In this document: in pieces, positions 10,751 to 19,852 of the stretch
Layout of the letters: each line of letters starts with the position of its first letter
How positions within the stretch are numbered: the stretch's first letter is position 1
DNA from: Taiwanofungus camphoratus
Lineage: Eukaryota; Basidiomycota; Agaricomycetes; Polyporales; Taiwanofungaceae
Direction: 5' to 3'
Assembly: GCA_003999685.1 (NCBI GenBank)
Contig: CP021233.1
Location: 1,240,001-1,304,000 of the forward strand
Length of the DNA stretch: 64,000 nt
The notes under the pieces: model-generated
Seen by the model: the letters and a program-made list of their open reading frames with translations, nothing else
Databases searched by the model: none
What the model was told of the DNA's origin: nothing
Translations under genes and position numbers: made by a program

Positions 10751-13700
10751 TTAGCCTAAGTTCTTTCGCTCCTTATATGCTTCCAGGAGCTCCTCCGCAG
10801 TATTGGCTAGATTTGCTTCTGGTTCCCATGAGTCATCCGCCGAGGAATATCCTTTCCACCTGACCCTATACTCGCGGCGTTTTGTTCGTAAGTTTTCCCG
10901 ATGTCCGATGATTGCTTCGACTTCGTAGTTATCTTCGCCTTCAATAAGTTCCGGGGGTGGCCTCGTGTAGTTCTGGCCATGGATCTCCGTCTCCGTATAC
11001 GGCGATAGAAGGGCGGCGTGAAAAACTGGATGTACTCGCCATGTTTTCGGGAGTCTGAGCTTGTACGAGACCGGGCCTAGGACTTCAACGACTTCGAAGG
11101 GTCCTTCTCTCTTGGGTGCCAACTTCCTGGAAGGGTATGGCAGCTTTAAGTTCCGAGAGTCGAGCCAGACCTGTTGACCTTTGCGAAAACCTCTTCCTCG
11201 TGGTTTGATTCGTTTGATTAATACCGCCTGGGCTAGCTCCATCGCCGCGTGTGCTTGGTCCCTTATCTTCTGAAGGTTCTTTAGACGATAAGCTGCGCCG
11301 GGTGTGTTCGATCCCTTGTGTACAACGGGGATTCCTCGCGGTTCGAAACCCATCATGACTTTGAACGGCGACGTCTTGATCGTCGAATGTTCCCTGGAGT
11401 TGTGAGCGAATTGTGCCGTGCTGAGTAAGGAAGACCACCTGTCCGGATTGTTGCTTGTGAAGCACCGAAGGTATACTTCGAGTTCTTGATTTACCCGTTC
11501 TGTTTCTCCGTCCGTTTGAGGGTGAAAAGCCGTGCTCATGGCGGACTGTACTCCTGTCATACGGCATAGTTCTTGAAACACCTTTGATGCAAATTGCGGT
11601 CCGCGATCGCTGATCACCTTGTCTGGGAGCCCGAACCATTTGTAGACCTCGTTGTAAAGAAGCTCCGCCGTTCCTTGCGTGTCAATGGTTTTGTTGCATG
11701 GAATGAAAATTACCCCCTTACTAAGGTCGTGGTCCACTACGACCAAAATTGAATCGTAGCCATTAGAAAGGGGTAGATCCGTGATGAAATCGCAGCAGAA
11801 CGTGCTGAACGGTGTGGCGTGAGCGGCGGCTCGGATAGGGACGAGGGCGGGGCGGTCCGGGTGGGTGTTAACCTTCATTTGTTGACATGTGCCACAGCCA
11901 TGAACATACCGGGCGACGAAATCAGCCATTCCGGGCCACCAGTAGTCTCGTCGAATAGACGCGAGAGTCTTTTGAATTCCAGGGTGACCGGCGTGTGGAA
12001 GGTCATGATAGTTTGAGACCGTTTGCCGTCGCAGATCCCCATCCAGGGGAATATATACCCGATTATCATAAAGGAGTTCTCCGTCTTGAACTGCCCAATG
12101 ATCGTCAGAGTCGTTTTGTGCGTTATTCAGGCCTTCCATATACACCGAGTCGTTTATTCCTGCCTTCCTAATAAGAGTTCTTAGGTTGGTGTCAATTGCT
12201 GCTGCCCATGCTTTGTCAGGTAAGACTGTTATGCCCTGGTTGTCTGATGAGCCGTCGTCGTGGTCGGGACGTCGGGAGAGTGCGTCGCTTTGTACCATTT
12301 GCGTGCCGGGAACATGAACTAATTTGTAATCGAACTCGGATAGACGAAGAGCCCATCGCGCTTGTCTCCGATTTAGATTCCGTGCCGTTTTCCAGTATGT
12401 TAGGTTCTTATGATCGCTGTAGATCGTAACCGGGTATGGGCTTCCGATGAGAAGGTGGCTCCATTCGTTGAGTCCTCTCATGACGGCCATGAGTTCCCGA
12501 TCATAGACGTCATAGTTTCGTTCCGCTGGCGTCATGCTTTGGGAGATGTAACCGCATGGATGCCAATCTCCATTGTCATCCTTTTGTCTTAGGACGGCGC
12601 CCGTGGCAAACTTTGATGCATCCGTTTCTAACGCGAATGGCTTTTCCGGGTCAGGCATCAGTAGAACCGGTTGTTCCAGGAAGGCCTTCTTCAGTGCCTC
12701 GAAAGCTCCTTGCTGTTCCTCGTCCCAGTGCCATTTGATGTCCTTTCGCGTAAGCGAGACTAGGGGTTGGGCCAGATGCGAGAAGCGATGTATGAACCTT
12801 CGGTAGAAGTTCCCGAATCCAATGAATGACCTAACCTCTCTGAGGTTCTTTGGTACGGGCCAGTCTTTAATGCCGGCTACCTTGACAGGGTCCATGGCAA
12901 GTTGTCCGGGTCTGATGATCATGCCTAGGAATTCGACTTCTCGTACGTCGAATTTACATTTTTCCGGTTTGAGATAAAGGTCGTTGTCTTGAAGTCGCTC
13001 GATAACTCGCCGTGTTCGCTTCTTATGCTCTTCAGGGTCCGTCGAGTAGATGAGGATGTCGTCCATGTAGATTGCCAACCATCCTTCCTTTAGCATGTCT
13101 GCGAAGACCGTGTTCATCATCCGTTGGAACGTCGCCAGTGAGTTGCACATTCCGAAGAACATTACCAGAGGTTCGTAGAACGAGGGAGGTCCTTCCCCAG
13201 CTGCTGGAACACCAAAAGCCGCTTTCCATTCGTCTCCTTCTCGGATCCGGACATTATTGTATCCTTGCCTGAGATCCATTTTGGTGAAGATGGTGGCCTT
13301 ATTTAACCGTTCCAAGAGTTCCGATATGAGGGGAAGTGGATAACGATCCTTGATAGTCCCCTCGTTGAGTTCCCGATAATCCTGGCAAGGTCGGTATCCC
13401 CCATCTTTCTTTTCTACAAAGAAGAACGGACTGGCCAATGGTGATTTCGAAGGACGAATGTAACCTTTCTGGAGGTTTTCTTCCAAGAACTTATCCAGCT
13501 CCTCTCGTTCCTCTCTGTTGAGCGAATAAGTGGACTGTTTGAATTCCTTGAAATCTTCCTTCAGGTTGATCTCGTGGTCGTGTTCCGTGTGCTTAGGGAG
13601 TCGGGCTGCCGCTTGCTTGTCGAACACCGGAAGGAAATCATGGAGGTACCCAGGAACGAGTTGCGTGACCGGTTTCTCCTCTTTCTTGGCGTGTTCCTTA

Positions 13701-14530
13701 ATAGCGAGTTCTGTAGATGTAGTGAGCCGACCGATGTCATGTTTGACCTGCCAGATGAGGCCGTTTTCGAGGCGACGATACGCTCCATCAAGAGGGTATT
13801 CCTTTTCCTTAAGCGGGGTGTCTCGATACGCGGGGTGCGAATCTCGTCCGTATGTGGTGATCCGGTCGTCTCCTTCGATGAAAGCTATGACCAGCTCATC
13901 ATCGTCGATCGTTTCCATGGCCTGTTCGAGTGTAATACCGTTTACCGAGCTTTCTTCTGGGGTTGAGACTGGCAGGTCTCGAGATGTCATTTGATGATAG
14001 GTTTCCGTGGTTGGTAGGACTGGAGACATGGTGTCCATGACGTCTCCATCTCCTTCGTCTTCTACTTCTTCGACCGAGGGTTGACGGGCCTTAACGATTT
14101 CCCTGGAAAGGGATTCTGCCGCTATCCTTTTGATCTCCAGTCGTTTCGCTCTGGTTTCCAGCAGGTTTCTCTTCCATTCCCTAGATTCCTCCAGGGTCAT
14201 GCGGTGTTTAAGCTCCACCCGTCCTGCTTTCCAGTCGATGTCTGGGTTTTCCAGTTTAAGCCAGGTATGTCCAAAGATAATATCCTCTTTTCCTATGCTG
14301 GCCACATAGGCTTTAACGAATCGGGGTTCTCCTCCTATTTTGTACGAAAGAAGGGCCCTCTTTGTGATGACGGCTTGCTTGTTAGCCGTCCCGTCCACGT
14401 TGAACACAGGCATTGGGCGAGGTAAGGCCTCAGTGCGGATGTTGTGTTCCTTAACAAATTTGGGATGTATGAATATCCCGGAGGCGCCGCTATCGATGAA
14501 GGCACGCGCTTCGACGTCTTTTCGTCCCAC
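10751..14530 (-). CDS. pol: Pol polyprotein: protease, RT, RNase H, integrase, chromodomain
   Basis: At least 1,259 residues. Aspartic protease FIDSGASGIFIHP at the N-terminus; reverse transcriptase with LASPFFFVEKKDG, TKMDLRQGYNNVRI and catalytic IYMDDILIYS; RNase H with FALETDASKFATGAVL and YDRELMAV; integrase with an HHCC zinc finger (H..H, GCGTCQQ) and the D-D-E core (FCCDFITDLP, KVISDRGPQF, HPQTDGETERVNQELE); then a chromodomain (YEVEAIIGHRENL...YRVRWKGYSSADDSWEPE). The chromodomain targets integration to chromatin in chromoviruses. The annotated start is not an ATG (GTG at 14530). The frame is open upstream to the gag stop in the -1 frame, so Pol is probably made as a Gag-Pol fusion. 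Confidence 0.95.
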   Translation of the reverse strand: MGRKDVEARAFIDSGASGIFIHPKFVKEHNIRTEALPRPMPVFNVDGTANKQAVITKRALLSYKIGGEPRFVKAYVASIGKEDIIFGHTWLKLENPDIDWKAGRVELKHRMTLEESREWKRNLLETRAKRLEIKRIAAESLSREIVKARQPSVEEVEDEGDGDVMDTMSPVLPTTETYHQMTSRDLPVSTPEESSVNGITLEQAMETIDDDELVIAFIEGDDRITTYGRDSHPAYRDTPLKEKEYPLDGAYRRLENGLIWQVKHDIGRLTTSTELAIKEHAKKEEKPVTQLVPGYLHDFLPVFDKQAAARLPKHTEHDHEINLKEDFKEFKQSTYSLNREEREELDKFLEENLQKGYIRPSKSPLASPFFFVEKKDGGYRPCQDYRELNEGTIKDRYPLPLISELLERLNKATIFTKMDLRQGYNNVRIREGDEWKAAFGVPAAGEGPPSFYEPLVMFFGMCNSLATFQRMMNTVFADMLKEGWLAIYMDDILIYSTDPEEHKKRTRRVIERLQDNDLYLKPEKCKFDVREVEFLGMIIRPGQLAMDPVKVAGIKDWPVPKNLREVRSFIGFGNFYRRFIHRFSHLAQPLVSLTRKDIKWHWDEEQQGAFEALKKAFLEQPVLLMPDPEKPFALETDASKFATGAVLRQKDDNGDWHPCGYISQSMTPAERNYDVYDRELMAVMRGLNEWSHLLIGSPYPVTIYSDHKNLTYWKTARNLNRRQARWALRLSEFDYKLVHVPGTQMVQSDALSRRPDHDDGSSDNQGITVLPDKAWAAAIDTNLRTLIRKAGINDSVYMEGLNNAQNDSDDHWAVQDGELLYDNRVYIPLDGDLRRQTVSNYHDLPHAGHPGIQKTLASIRRDYWWPGMADFVARYVHGCGTCQQMKVNTHPDRPALVPIRAAAHATPFSTFCCDFITDLPLSNGYDSILVVVDHDLSKGVIFIPCNKTIDTQGTAELLYNEVYKWFGLPDKVISDRGPQFASKVFQELCRMTGVQSAMSTAFHPQTDGETERVNQELEVYLRCFTSNNPDRWSSLLSTAQFAHNSREHSTIKTSPFKVMMGFEPRGIPVVHKGSNTPGAAYRLKNLQKIRDQAHAAMELAQAVLIKRIKPRGRGFRKGQQVWLDSRNLKLPYPSRKLAPKREGPFEVVEVLGPVSYKLRLPKTWRVHPVFHAALLSPYTETEIHGQNYTRPPPELIEGEDNYEVEAIIGHRENLRTKRREYRVRWKGYSSADDSWEPEANLANTAEELLEAYKERKNLG
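11708..11723 (-). other. Second, internal polypurine tract copy (central PPT candidate)
   Basis: ATTACCCCCTTACTAA on the plus strand (coding strand TTAGTAAGGGGGTAAT) is an exact 16-bp copy of the tract beside the 3' LTR, and similarity runs a few bases further. It lies inside the integrase coding region. Central tracts are known in lentiviruses and Ty1. Confidence 0.6.
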
Positions 14531-14631
14531 AGTAATCGGAATGTGTAAGGCCCTTTCATTCCGAACTACTAGTACAACACGGGACAGTGAAACTGAAATG
14601 GGCAGCGGTTGCGTCGACTCACCCTGCCCCT

Positions 14632-14640
14632 TTAAAAATC
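14632..14640 (-). promoter_or_regulatory. Candidate -1 frameshift site at the gag stop
   Basis: Gag ends GAT TTT TAA. Shifting back one base gives GGA TTT TTA AAG and leads without stops into pol. The run of five T just before the stop could allow P-site slippage on TTT. It is not a textbook heptamer, so the mechanism is inferred. Confidence 0.45.
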
Positions 14641-15957
14641 CTCCGTGGCCAGTTCTTCCATGACCTCTCTCTTTTCGTCGGCCGACAAGCTCTTGATGTA
14701 AGAGCGATAGTCCGAGGGGCGCGAGTCCTGCGCCTTGGGCGTGTTCTTTGTTGCGGCTGCGACCTTTTTGCGACAGTCTCGTGCCGAATGTCCCCTATTG
14801 TGACAATAGAAGCATAGGTTATTGTTGCGGTGGTATCTCCTTTCACTTTCGTTCAAGGAGCAACCATCCGTCCATTGCTTCCTATTAGGGGTGGATGGAG
14901 AGGTGCGTGCGGGGCGTGTGATGGCTGCGTCGACGTCCATGGGTTCACCATAGTCGACCGAGGTGGTGACGTTGGAGATCTGGTCGATCCCCCTATAGAT
15001 TGCGTCCAATGACAGGACGTCTCGATACCATTTGTCCATGGTGTCCGGCCTCTCGGATGTGGCCCTTCCGGCTAAGGTGGCATAGATCTGTCGGTCCAGC
15101 CCTTTGATGAATATCGCCCTGAGGGTCGGGTAATCGTTTTCGGTGCGTTGTCCGTTCGCATCGATAGTCGCGTCCTTTAACTTTGCCTTTTCGGCCAGAA
15201 GTCGAAATCTTTCCACATACATCTTGGTAGTGGCCCTCGTTTTCTTGTTGAGCTGCTTGGCTGGCAACTCCATGAGCACCTGATGCGCTCTCTGCACTCC
15301 CTCATGTTCAGGGAATGCTAACTTGAGAGATCCCTTGAACAGGTCCCATGTCCTGTAAGGTGCTTGACCCCCTGCTGCTCGTTCATAGAACGTGTCGCGC
15401 CATATACGGGCGTCCTGCCCTCCCTTCATGAGGGCGACTGTGAATGCGATCTTTGCGTCGTCGCTGAGGTTGGTGTTGTTCGTGGCGGTGAAGTAGTGCT
15501 CCACCCGCTGGATGAATCTATCCAGGTCTTCCCCTTGCCCAGTGAAGGGGTCAGGCGCAGGGATGTCGAGCTTGAGGGCTCGAGCCCCTTGCTGCTGGGT
15601 CTGGAGGCGAGCGATGAGTGCCTCCAGCTGCTGTTGTGTCATGTTCCCAATCGTCGCCATCGTGACTAGTCGGGGTGTGGGTGCGGATATTATAGGAGTG
15701 GATGAGGATGGAGTGGGTGTGGGTGTTCGAGAAGTCGAGGCGGTGAACGTGTCCCCGGTGGGTGGTTCGATGGGTGTGGATTCCTGCGATCCTCCCGTGA
15801 ATAAGATCGCGATGTCTTTTCCTTCGTCGACAGGGTTTCGCTGGAAGTAAGTAGCGAGGTTGGCCTGTGCTTGTTGGATTGGTCGTCTGGATGTTGTTCT
15901 AATCCAGGTAAGCGGTGAACTCGGATAGATCGGGTTCCGGTTCGAGTCTACGAACAC
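14632..15957 (-). CDS. gag: Gag (capsid and nucleocapsid) of the chromovirus
   Basis: 441 residues. Variable Ser/Thr/Pro-rich N-terminus to about residue 95, then the conserved Ty3-type capsid region (PDPFTGQGEDLDRFIQRVEH ... TWDLFKGSLKLAFPEHE ... RFRLLAEKAKL). A single zinc knuckle, CFYCHNRGHSARDC, sits near residue 385. It would assemble the particle and package RNA. Start is the first ATG, 148 nt inside the 5' LTR. The stop lies at the -1 frameshift site. Confidence 0.9.
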   Translation of the reverse strand: MFVDSNRNPIYPSSPLTWIRTTSRRPIQQAQANLATYFQRNPVDEGKDIAILFTGGSQESTPIEPPTGDTFTASTSRTPTPTPSSSTPIISAPTPRLVTMATIGNMTQQQLEALIARLQTQQQGARALKLDIPAPDPFTGQGEDLDRFIQRVEHYFTATNNTNLSDDAKIAFTVALMKGGQDARIWRDTFYERAAGGQAPYRTWDLFKGSLKLAFPEHEGVQRAHQVLMELPAKQLNKKTRATTKMYVERFRLLAEKAKLKDATIDANGQRTENDYPTLRAIFIKGLDRQIYATLAGRATSERPDTMDKWYRDVLSLDAIYRGIDQISNVTTSVDYGEPMDVDAAITRPARTSPSTPNRKQWTDGCSLNESERRYHRNNNLCFYCHNRGHSARDCRKKVAAATKNTPKAQDSRPSDYRSYIKSLSADEKREVMEELATEDF

Positions 15958-16090
15958 TCGTTGTTCAATGTCGTAAAGAAGTGGTTCCTCTCCCCGTGAA
16001 GGTAACCCCCAATAGTCAGGATCAACGGTCCTGAGGTAAGACGTGGTAATGGATGTATGCCCGCTAGATGGTACTAGGGGCGGCTTAGCG

Positions 16091-16102
16091 TAAGTCTGAT
16101 CT
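16091..16102 (-). promoter_or_regulatory. Self-priming primer-binding site
   Basis: Two bases inside the 5' LTR the coding strand reads AGATCAGACTTA. No TGG-starting tRNA site is present. Its exact complement, TAAGTCTGATCT, lies in the LTR at 16282-16293, about 33 bp downstream of a TATATATA box, where the transcript should begin. This is the arrangement of the Tf1/sushi self-priming mechanism. Confidence 0.7.
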
Positions 16103-16104
16103 TT

Positions 16105-16581
16105 TGATACAAATTGGTATCTCGGATCCTAGATATTGCCTCACACGTGAGGGCCTGACCACGATAGGAGGTGGCGAGGTCTTATGGTCGATATAGACCG
16201 AGTGTCGTGAAGTCCGTAGACTCGAGCGAGTATCACTCAGATGTGAGCGAGAGGATACAAGACACGAATATAATGGTAACCAGATCAGACTTAAGGTCCG
16301 ACCTAAACTAAGTACAGGCTATATATACAAGTACGTATCGTGAGCACGGACCAAGAACTACTCTAGGGCAGGAGGTCCGAGATATGGTACGACTATAGAT
16401 AGATAGAAAGTGGTACGATCCGGGCGTATTAGCAATACGTATGAGTGATGAGGAATGTGGTAAGCGGCCCGGATATGAGTCAGAGTCTTATGCGTAAGCG
16501 GGGCCGATCCGGGGCCCGTACAGTAATAGTCTTATATGTAAGTAACGACCATGATAATGACAAGAAATAGAAATTGTATCA
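16105..16581 (-). repeat. LTR (5' LTR in the coding sense) with promoter
   Basis: 477 bp, apparently identical to the left LTR. On the coding strand TATATATA at about 16320-16327 is a good TATA box for the genomic transcript. Confidence 0.95.
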
Positions 16582-16586
16582 CAAAG
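16582..16586. repeat. Right target-site duplication CAAAG
   Basis: Copy of 8547-8551, directly after the right LTR. Confidence 0.95.
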
Positions 16587-16786
16587 GGCACGGCATACGG
16601 ATTGGAGCTACGCTGGAGTATCTACTTCGGGGAGTACCATTTGATGTTGTCAAATCTCTCGGCCGCTGGAGCGGAGACAGTTTCACACTTTATCTCCGGC
16701 AGCATGCAGTGGTCATGGCACCATATCTGCAAGGCACCCCCATCCTGGAACCCTTCACGTGGTACACCATGCCACCTGCTCGATAA
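16582..16786 (+). pseudogene. Tyrosine recombinase of the YR element, 3' part
   Basis: The recombinase frame resumes after the chromovirus with GHGIRIGATLEYLLRGVPFD, carrying the catalytic H-x-x-R. Then comes VKSLGRWSGDSFTLYLRQH with the nucleophilic Tyr, and a TAA stop at 16784-16786. These residues complete the catalytic set begun at 7540-8551. Confidence 0.85.
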
Positions 16787-17046
16787 TAGACCGAGGTACG
16801 TTTTCCCGCTCCTAACACAGGGGTATCTAACCTTCGCTTCGACGCGTCGCGAGACTCCTAATTCATGGGAATCACAGCTCACGTTAGTCTTTCTCCCTTT
16901 GCTAGGTTCGGGCTCTTGTTTCGGGTCAAAAAACCTCTGGTTTTTGCCCACATATGCTAATATCACTTATTGTTTGTATTGGCGGCTCTGCCGCAACCCA
17001 TCCTTAATAACAAAGTATTATCCTACTCTCTTTCTCAAATCCACGT
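16787..17046. other. 3' non-coding end of the YR element
   Basis: No ORF. It runs to where PRP46 similarity restarts. It should contain the right terminal repeat, which I could not pair with the left end. Confidence 0.5.
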
Positions 17047-17259
17047 ACTGGACGTACATAGACCAGAATGCGATGACATTCCGCAACCAGGCCCGCTCGA
17101 AGCGGAAGCAGGTGTGTTCTACCCGACTTTTGATGTAACCGGAACGCGACTTATCAATGGTGGAGCGGACAAGACAATCAAGGTATGACCGTTATCAGTA
17201 CTCGCGATATGTGTATGACCTTAGACCGAATTTACTTACAGATCTATGCGGAGCAGTAG
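17047..17259 (+). pseudogene. PRP46 fragment, right half (end of exon 6, intron 6, exon 7)
   Basis: Closely matches 31975-32187 of the intact gene: the same exon 6 sequence around gacattccgcaacc, an intron starting gtatgaccgtta and ending acttacag, and the short last exon coding IYAEQ and a stop. With 3735-3828 it makes one duplicated PRP46 3' fragment split by the retroelement. Confidence 0.85.
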
Positions 17260-18400
17260 TGTAAGCTGCTTTCGGTGTATCATGATACGGACTACGTTGA
17301 GCCTTAAATTGTATTATTTCATTGTCCTCATAAAGTGGTTGCAGGCTCGCCTGGCGATATGTCATTCATGGTGTCAGCACTTTTTAGACGATACATGAAA
17401 CTTGAAGCTTGAGGTCTATCTACAGCAAATCTACACGTATTTTGCATCTCAGGGATGGTTTTAAGGGGGTTTATCCTGCATGATACACGTCTGAGGAATT
17501 GAAAAGAGTCTATCTATTGCTGTTTGCACGAAACGAGTCGCAGACATGCGCCTTGACTGTGTCTGCACTACCTCTAGCTTCGAGTCGCGATATCCCTCGA
17601 ACGGCTGAACGTATTAACTTTCTGTCAACGGATCTGAACTCTGGTCATTGATGCAGAGGGCAGAGTACCTGCAATGTCACTATCTGGCTACTAGGTCTTA
17701 CTTGGCTTTCTGTGTGCACTCCTGAGCTTTGAACAAGGTGTGAGCCTGGGTTTGATTTAGGTCCAGCTGCTTTGCTCATCTGTTTATGCTCAAATATGTG
17801 TGTGAATGGGCTCTTGCTGCTCACTGCCAGGCTTCTGTTTCTGTCTCCACTGCTCCGTGCACCTGTATCTGCTCAGTCAGTGGTGTTGGGGCCTAAGTGC
17901 TGCTGCTGAAGTTCATTTCCATAGCACTATTTTTTACCCTACATATTGTTTTTCTGCTACTACATTTCAGTGACAAGAAATAAGAAAATCATCAAGCACT
18001 GCTGCTACACATGCTATTTGAGTGAGACATACAAAACAATAAGAGCTCTGTTATCAGAATCATATTGACAAGGCCTAGCAGAAGCTTCAAATCATGTTTA
18101 TATCAGAGTCCAAGATCTTCCATCAATAGCTCTTTCATCATCTGTGGAATCTCTATATCATCAAATTCAATTGCCTCTTTTGTCTGATCATGCTGCAATG
18201 AATCTATAATGGATGCATTTGGAGTGAAGCTAGACTCTGATTCCAGTGCATGATCAGAAAGAAGTGATCCTTGGTCAAGTGATGCTCCTATATTTTCAAC
18301 TATTCTTGAGGCAAATTGAAGATCTGATGTTTGTGACAGCTCAGAGATGTCTCCTTGCACAAGATGCACTTGATGAAGATGAAGAAATAGATGAGAAATG
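17260..18400. repeat. Segmental duplication, copy 1 (downstream of PRP46)
   Basis: Together with the PRP46 right half this stretch aligns, with many substitutions and indels, to 32188-33400. Shared runs include tttcggtgtatcatgata, gatgtcagcactttttagacga-like text and attaactttctgtcaa. The duplicated unit covers the PRP46 3' end, the spacer and the 3' end of the neighbouring DUF6533 gene. Confidence 0.75.
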
Positions 18401-19852
18401 AGGATTGAAGTGAATCTAAAAATGAATGTTTTGTAGTCAGTGACCTTGTGCATCTTTTCATACCATACATCAATACAGACACATCAAGAAACAAAGGAAA
18501 GTCAATATGATTCTATAAACCCGAATTAATGTCAAATCTTGAAAGAATGTGTCAGCAGACCAACATTCCATATAGCAACCAGGACCACAGTGATATTTAA
18601 AGCACAAAGCACACTTCAGACATTTATGAATGTCAAAAACTGCTTTGAGAATAAGTTGACATACCTGAAATAGATTGTACCTATCATGAAGCTTCAAATC
18701 AGCATCAAACTATGAAAGATGCTCTAAGAACTCACCATCCCTTAATAGCAGTCTTGTAACAGAGATTTTCATAAATGTCTGATTTATGAGTTGCTTGATG
18801 CCATATGTAGTATATAATGTTGTTGATAATACCACAGCATCAGCAGCAGTGGAGGTCACCAGGGTCACAACATCCACTGAAAATGAAATCATGTCTAAAA
18901 CTAGCCAATGTAAAGCACATTGAGTCTTACACCTATAATAAATATGTCAGCAGATGTCTTAACTGATAACACATTTATGATAATTACCCACCTTTTTAAC
19001 AAACTGCCAGTGATACTGTATTCTTGTACACAGAAGCCAGAAGTGGTTATTAGGACCTGCTGAGAATATAGATACTAAGATCTGTCACAATGAGTCTAAA
19101 TGATAGTGCATACAGAATTCTCACAATACTGATGACAGGGTTAATAGAGCCCAAAGCAATGACAATAGATGAAAGCTGCCAATTACACTGGGCAATGGCA
19201 TAGACACGAAGTGCTGAAAAAGCTGACACAAAAGATTAGTCCATATAATACATATCAAAAATCAGATATAATACCAGCTGTATTGATGTAGAGTAGAATC
19301 TCACACCCATATACAATTTCTACTAGAATGAAGTGACTGATATTCAGTAAACATAAATAGCTGTGATTATAAGGCCAGTTTCAAATGAAATTAGCACCTT
19401 TGAAAAACAATATTAAGTCTATGATATGAGGCAGGGCAATTTGATGAGAAACATACTTCACAAGATATAGTCTGATCAGACTTGACAAGGATCCAACAAA
19501 AAAGGTAGACAAACATCACATATCGATTAAATATGTACAAAAGGCTTGCTCCTGTCAATTTCCTGCACCACACAACCTGAACTTCTTGACTGATGGTGGT
19601 TACATAGTCATATAAGAACAGCACTTGTGACATATGTTAACATTAACAAAGAGTTGATTGATTTGATATATAGACTTACCAGCAGAAGCCACAAAACAAT
19701 AGTCCTTTATAGCACTAGACATAAAATTGATGATGATATTTCACTTTGCTTAATCCTTGAACAGCCAAGATAGCCTGTTCAACTTCACTTGCAGTTTTTG
19801 AAGACATTGAGGATATTGAAGAGTTTGCACTGATGGAGATGCTTGAACTCAT
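18103..19852 (-). CDS. DUF6533-family membrane protein, copy A
   Basis: Read on the minus strand, separate exons give a Ser-rich N-terminus (about 19852-19740), the DUF6533 core LYDYVTTISQEVQVVWCRKL followed by ASLLYIFNRYVMFVYLFCW (about 19610-19480), FSALRVYAIAQCNWQLSSIV near 19220, and a membrane segment with AADAVVLSTTLYTTYGIKQL (about 18860-18780). The tail is RFTSILISHLF...SDLQFASRIVENIGA (18420-18290). This order is that of the multi-pass DUF6533 proteins common in Agaricomycetes, whose function is unknown. DNA is AT-rich with hardly any CpG. I see no certain frame break, but exon joins were not all verified, so it may be decaying. Confidence 0.6.

Larger units (their letters stand above)
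8552..16581 (-). mobile_element. Complete Ty3/gypsy chromovirus, 8,030 bp
   Basis: Two 477-bp LTRs that appear identical by eye, a 5-bp duplication, a polypurine tract, gag, pol with a C-terminal chromodomain, and an extra ORF, all coded on the minus strand. Order from the right LTR: leader with self-priming site, gag, pol, ORF3, left LTR. The long ORFs are unbroken, so the element looks recent and possibly active. Domain order protease-RT-RNase H-integrase-chromodomain defines Ty3 chromoviruses. Confidence 0.95.
3829..17046 (+). mobile_element. Tyrosine-recombinase (DIRS/Ngaro-type) retroelement, interrupted by a Ty3 element
   Basis: The DNA between the two PRP46 halves encodes, in order, a gag-like protein, reverse transcriptase with RNase H, and a tyrosine recombinase, which is the gene order of YR retrotransposons. 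No methyltransferase domain and no integrase are seen. The 8,030-bp Ty3 insertion (8552-16581 plus its 5-bp duplication) lies inside the recombinase gene; without it the element is about 5.2 kb. Limits were set where PRP46 similarity stops and restarts. I could not identify the terminal repeats (split direct repeats in Ngaro, inverted in DIRS), so the subfamily is open. YR elements typically make no target-site duplication, and none is apparent. Confidence 0.8.
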
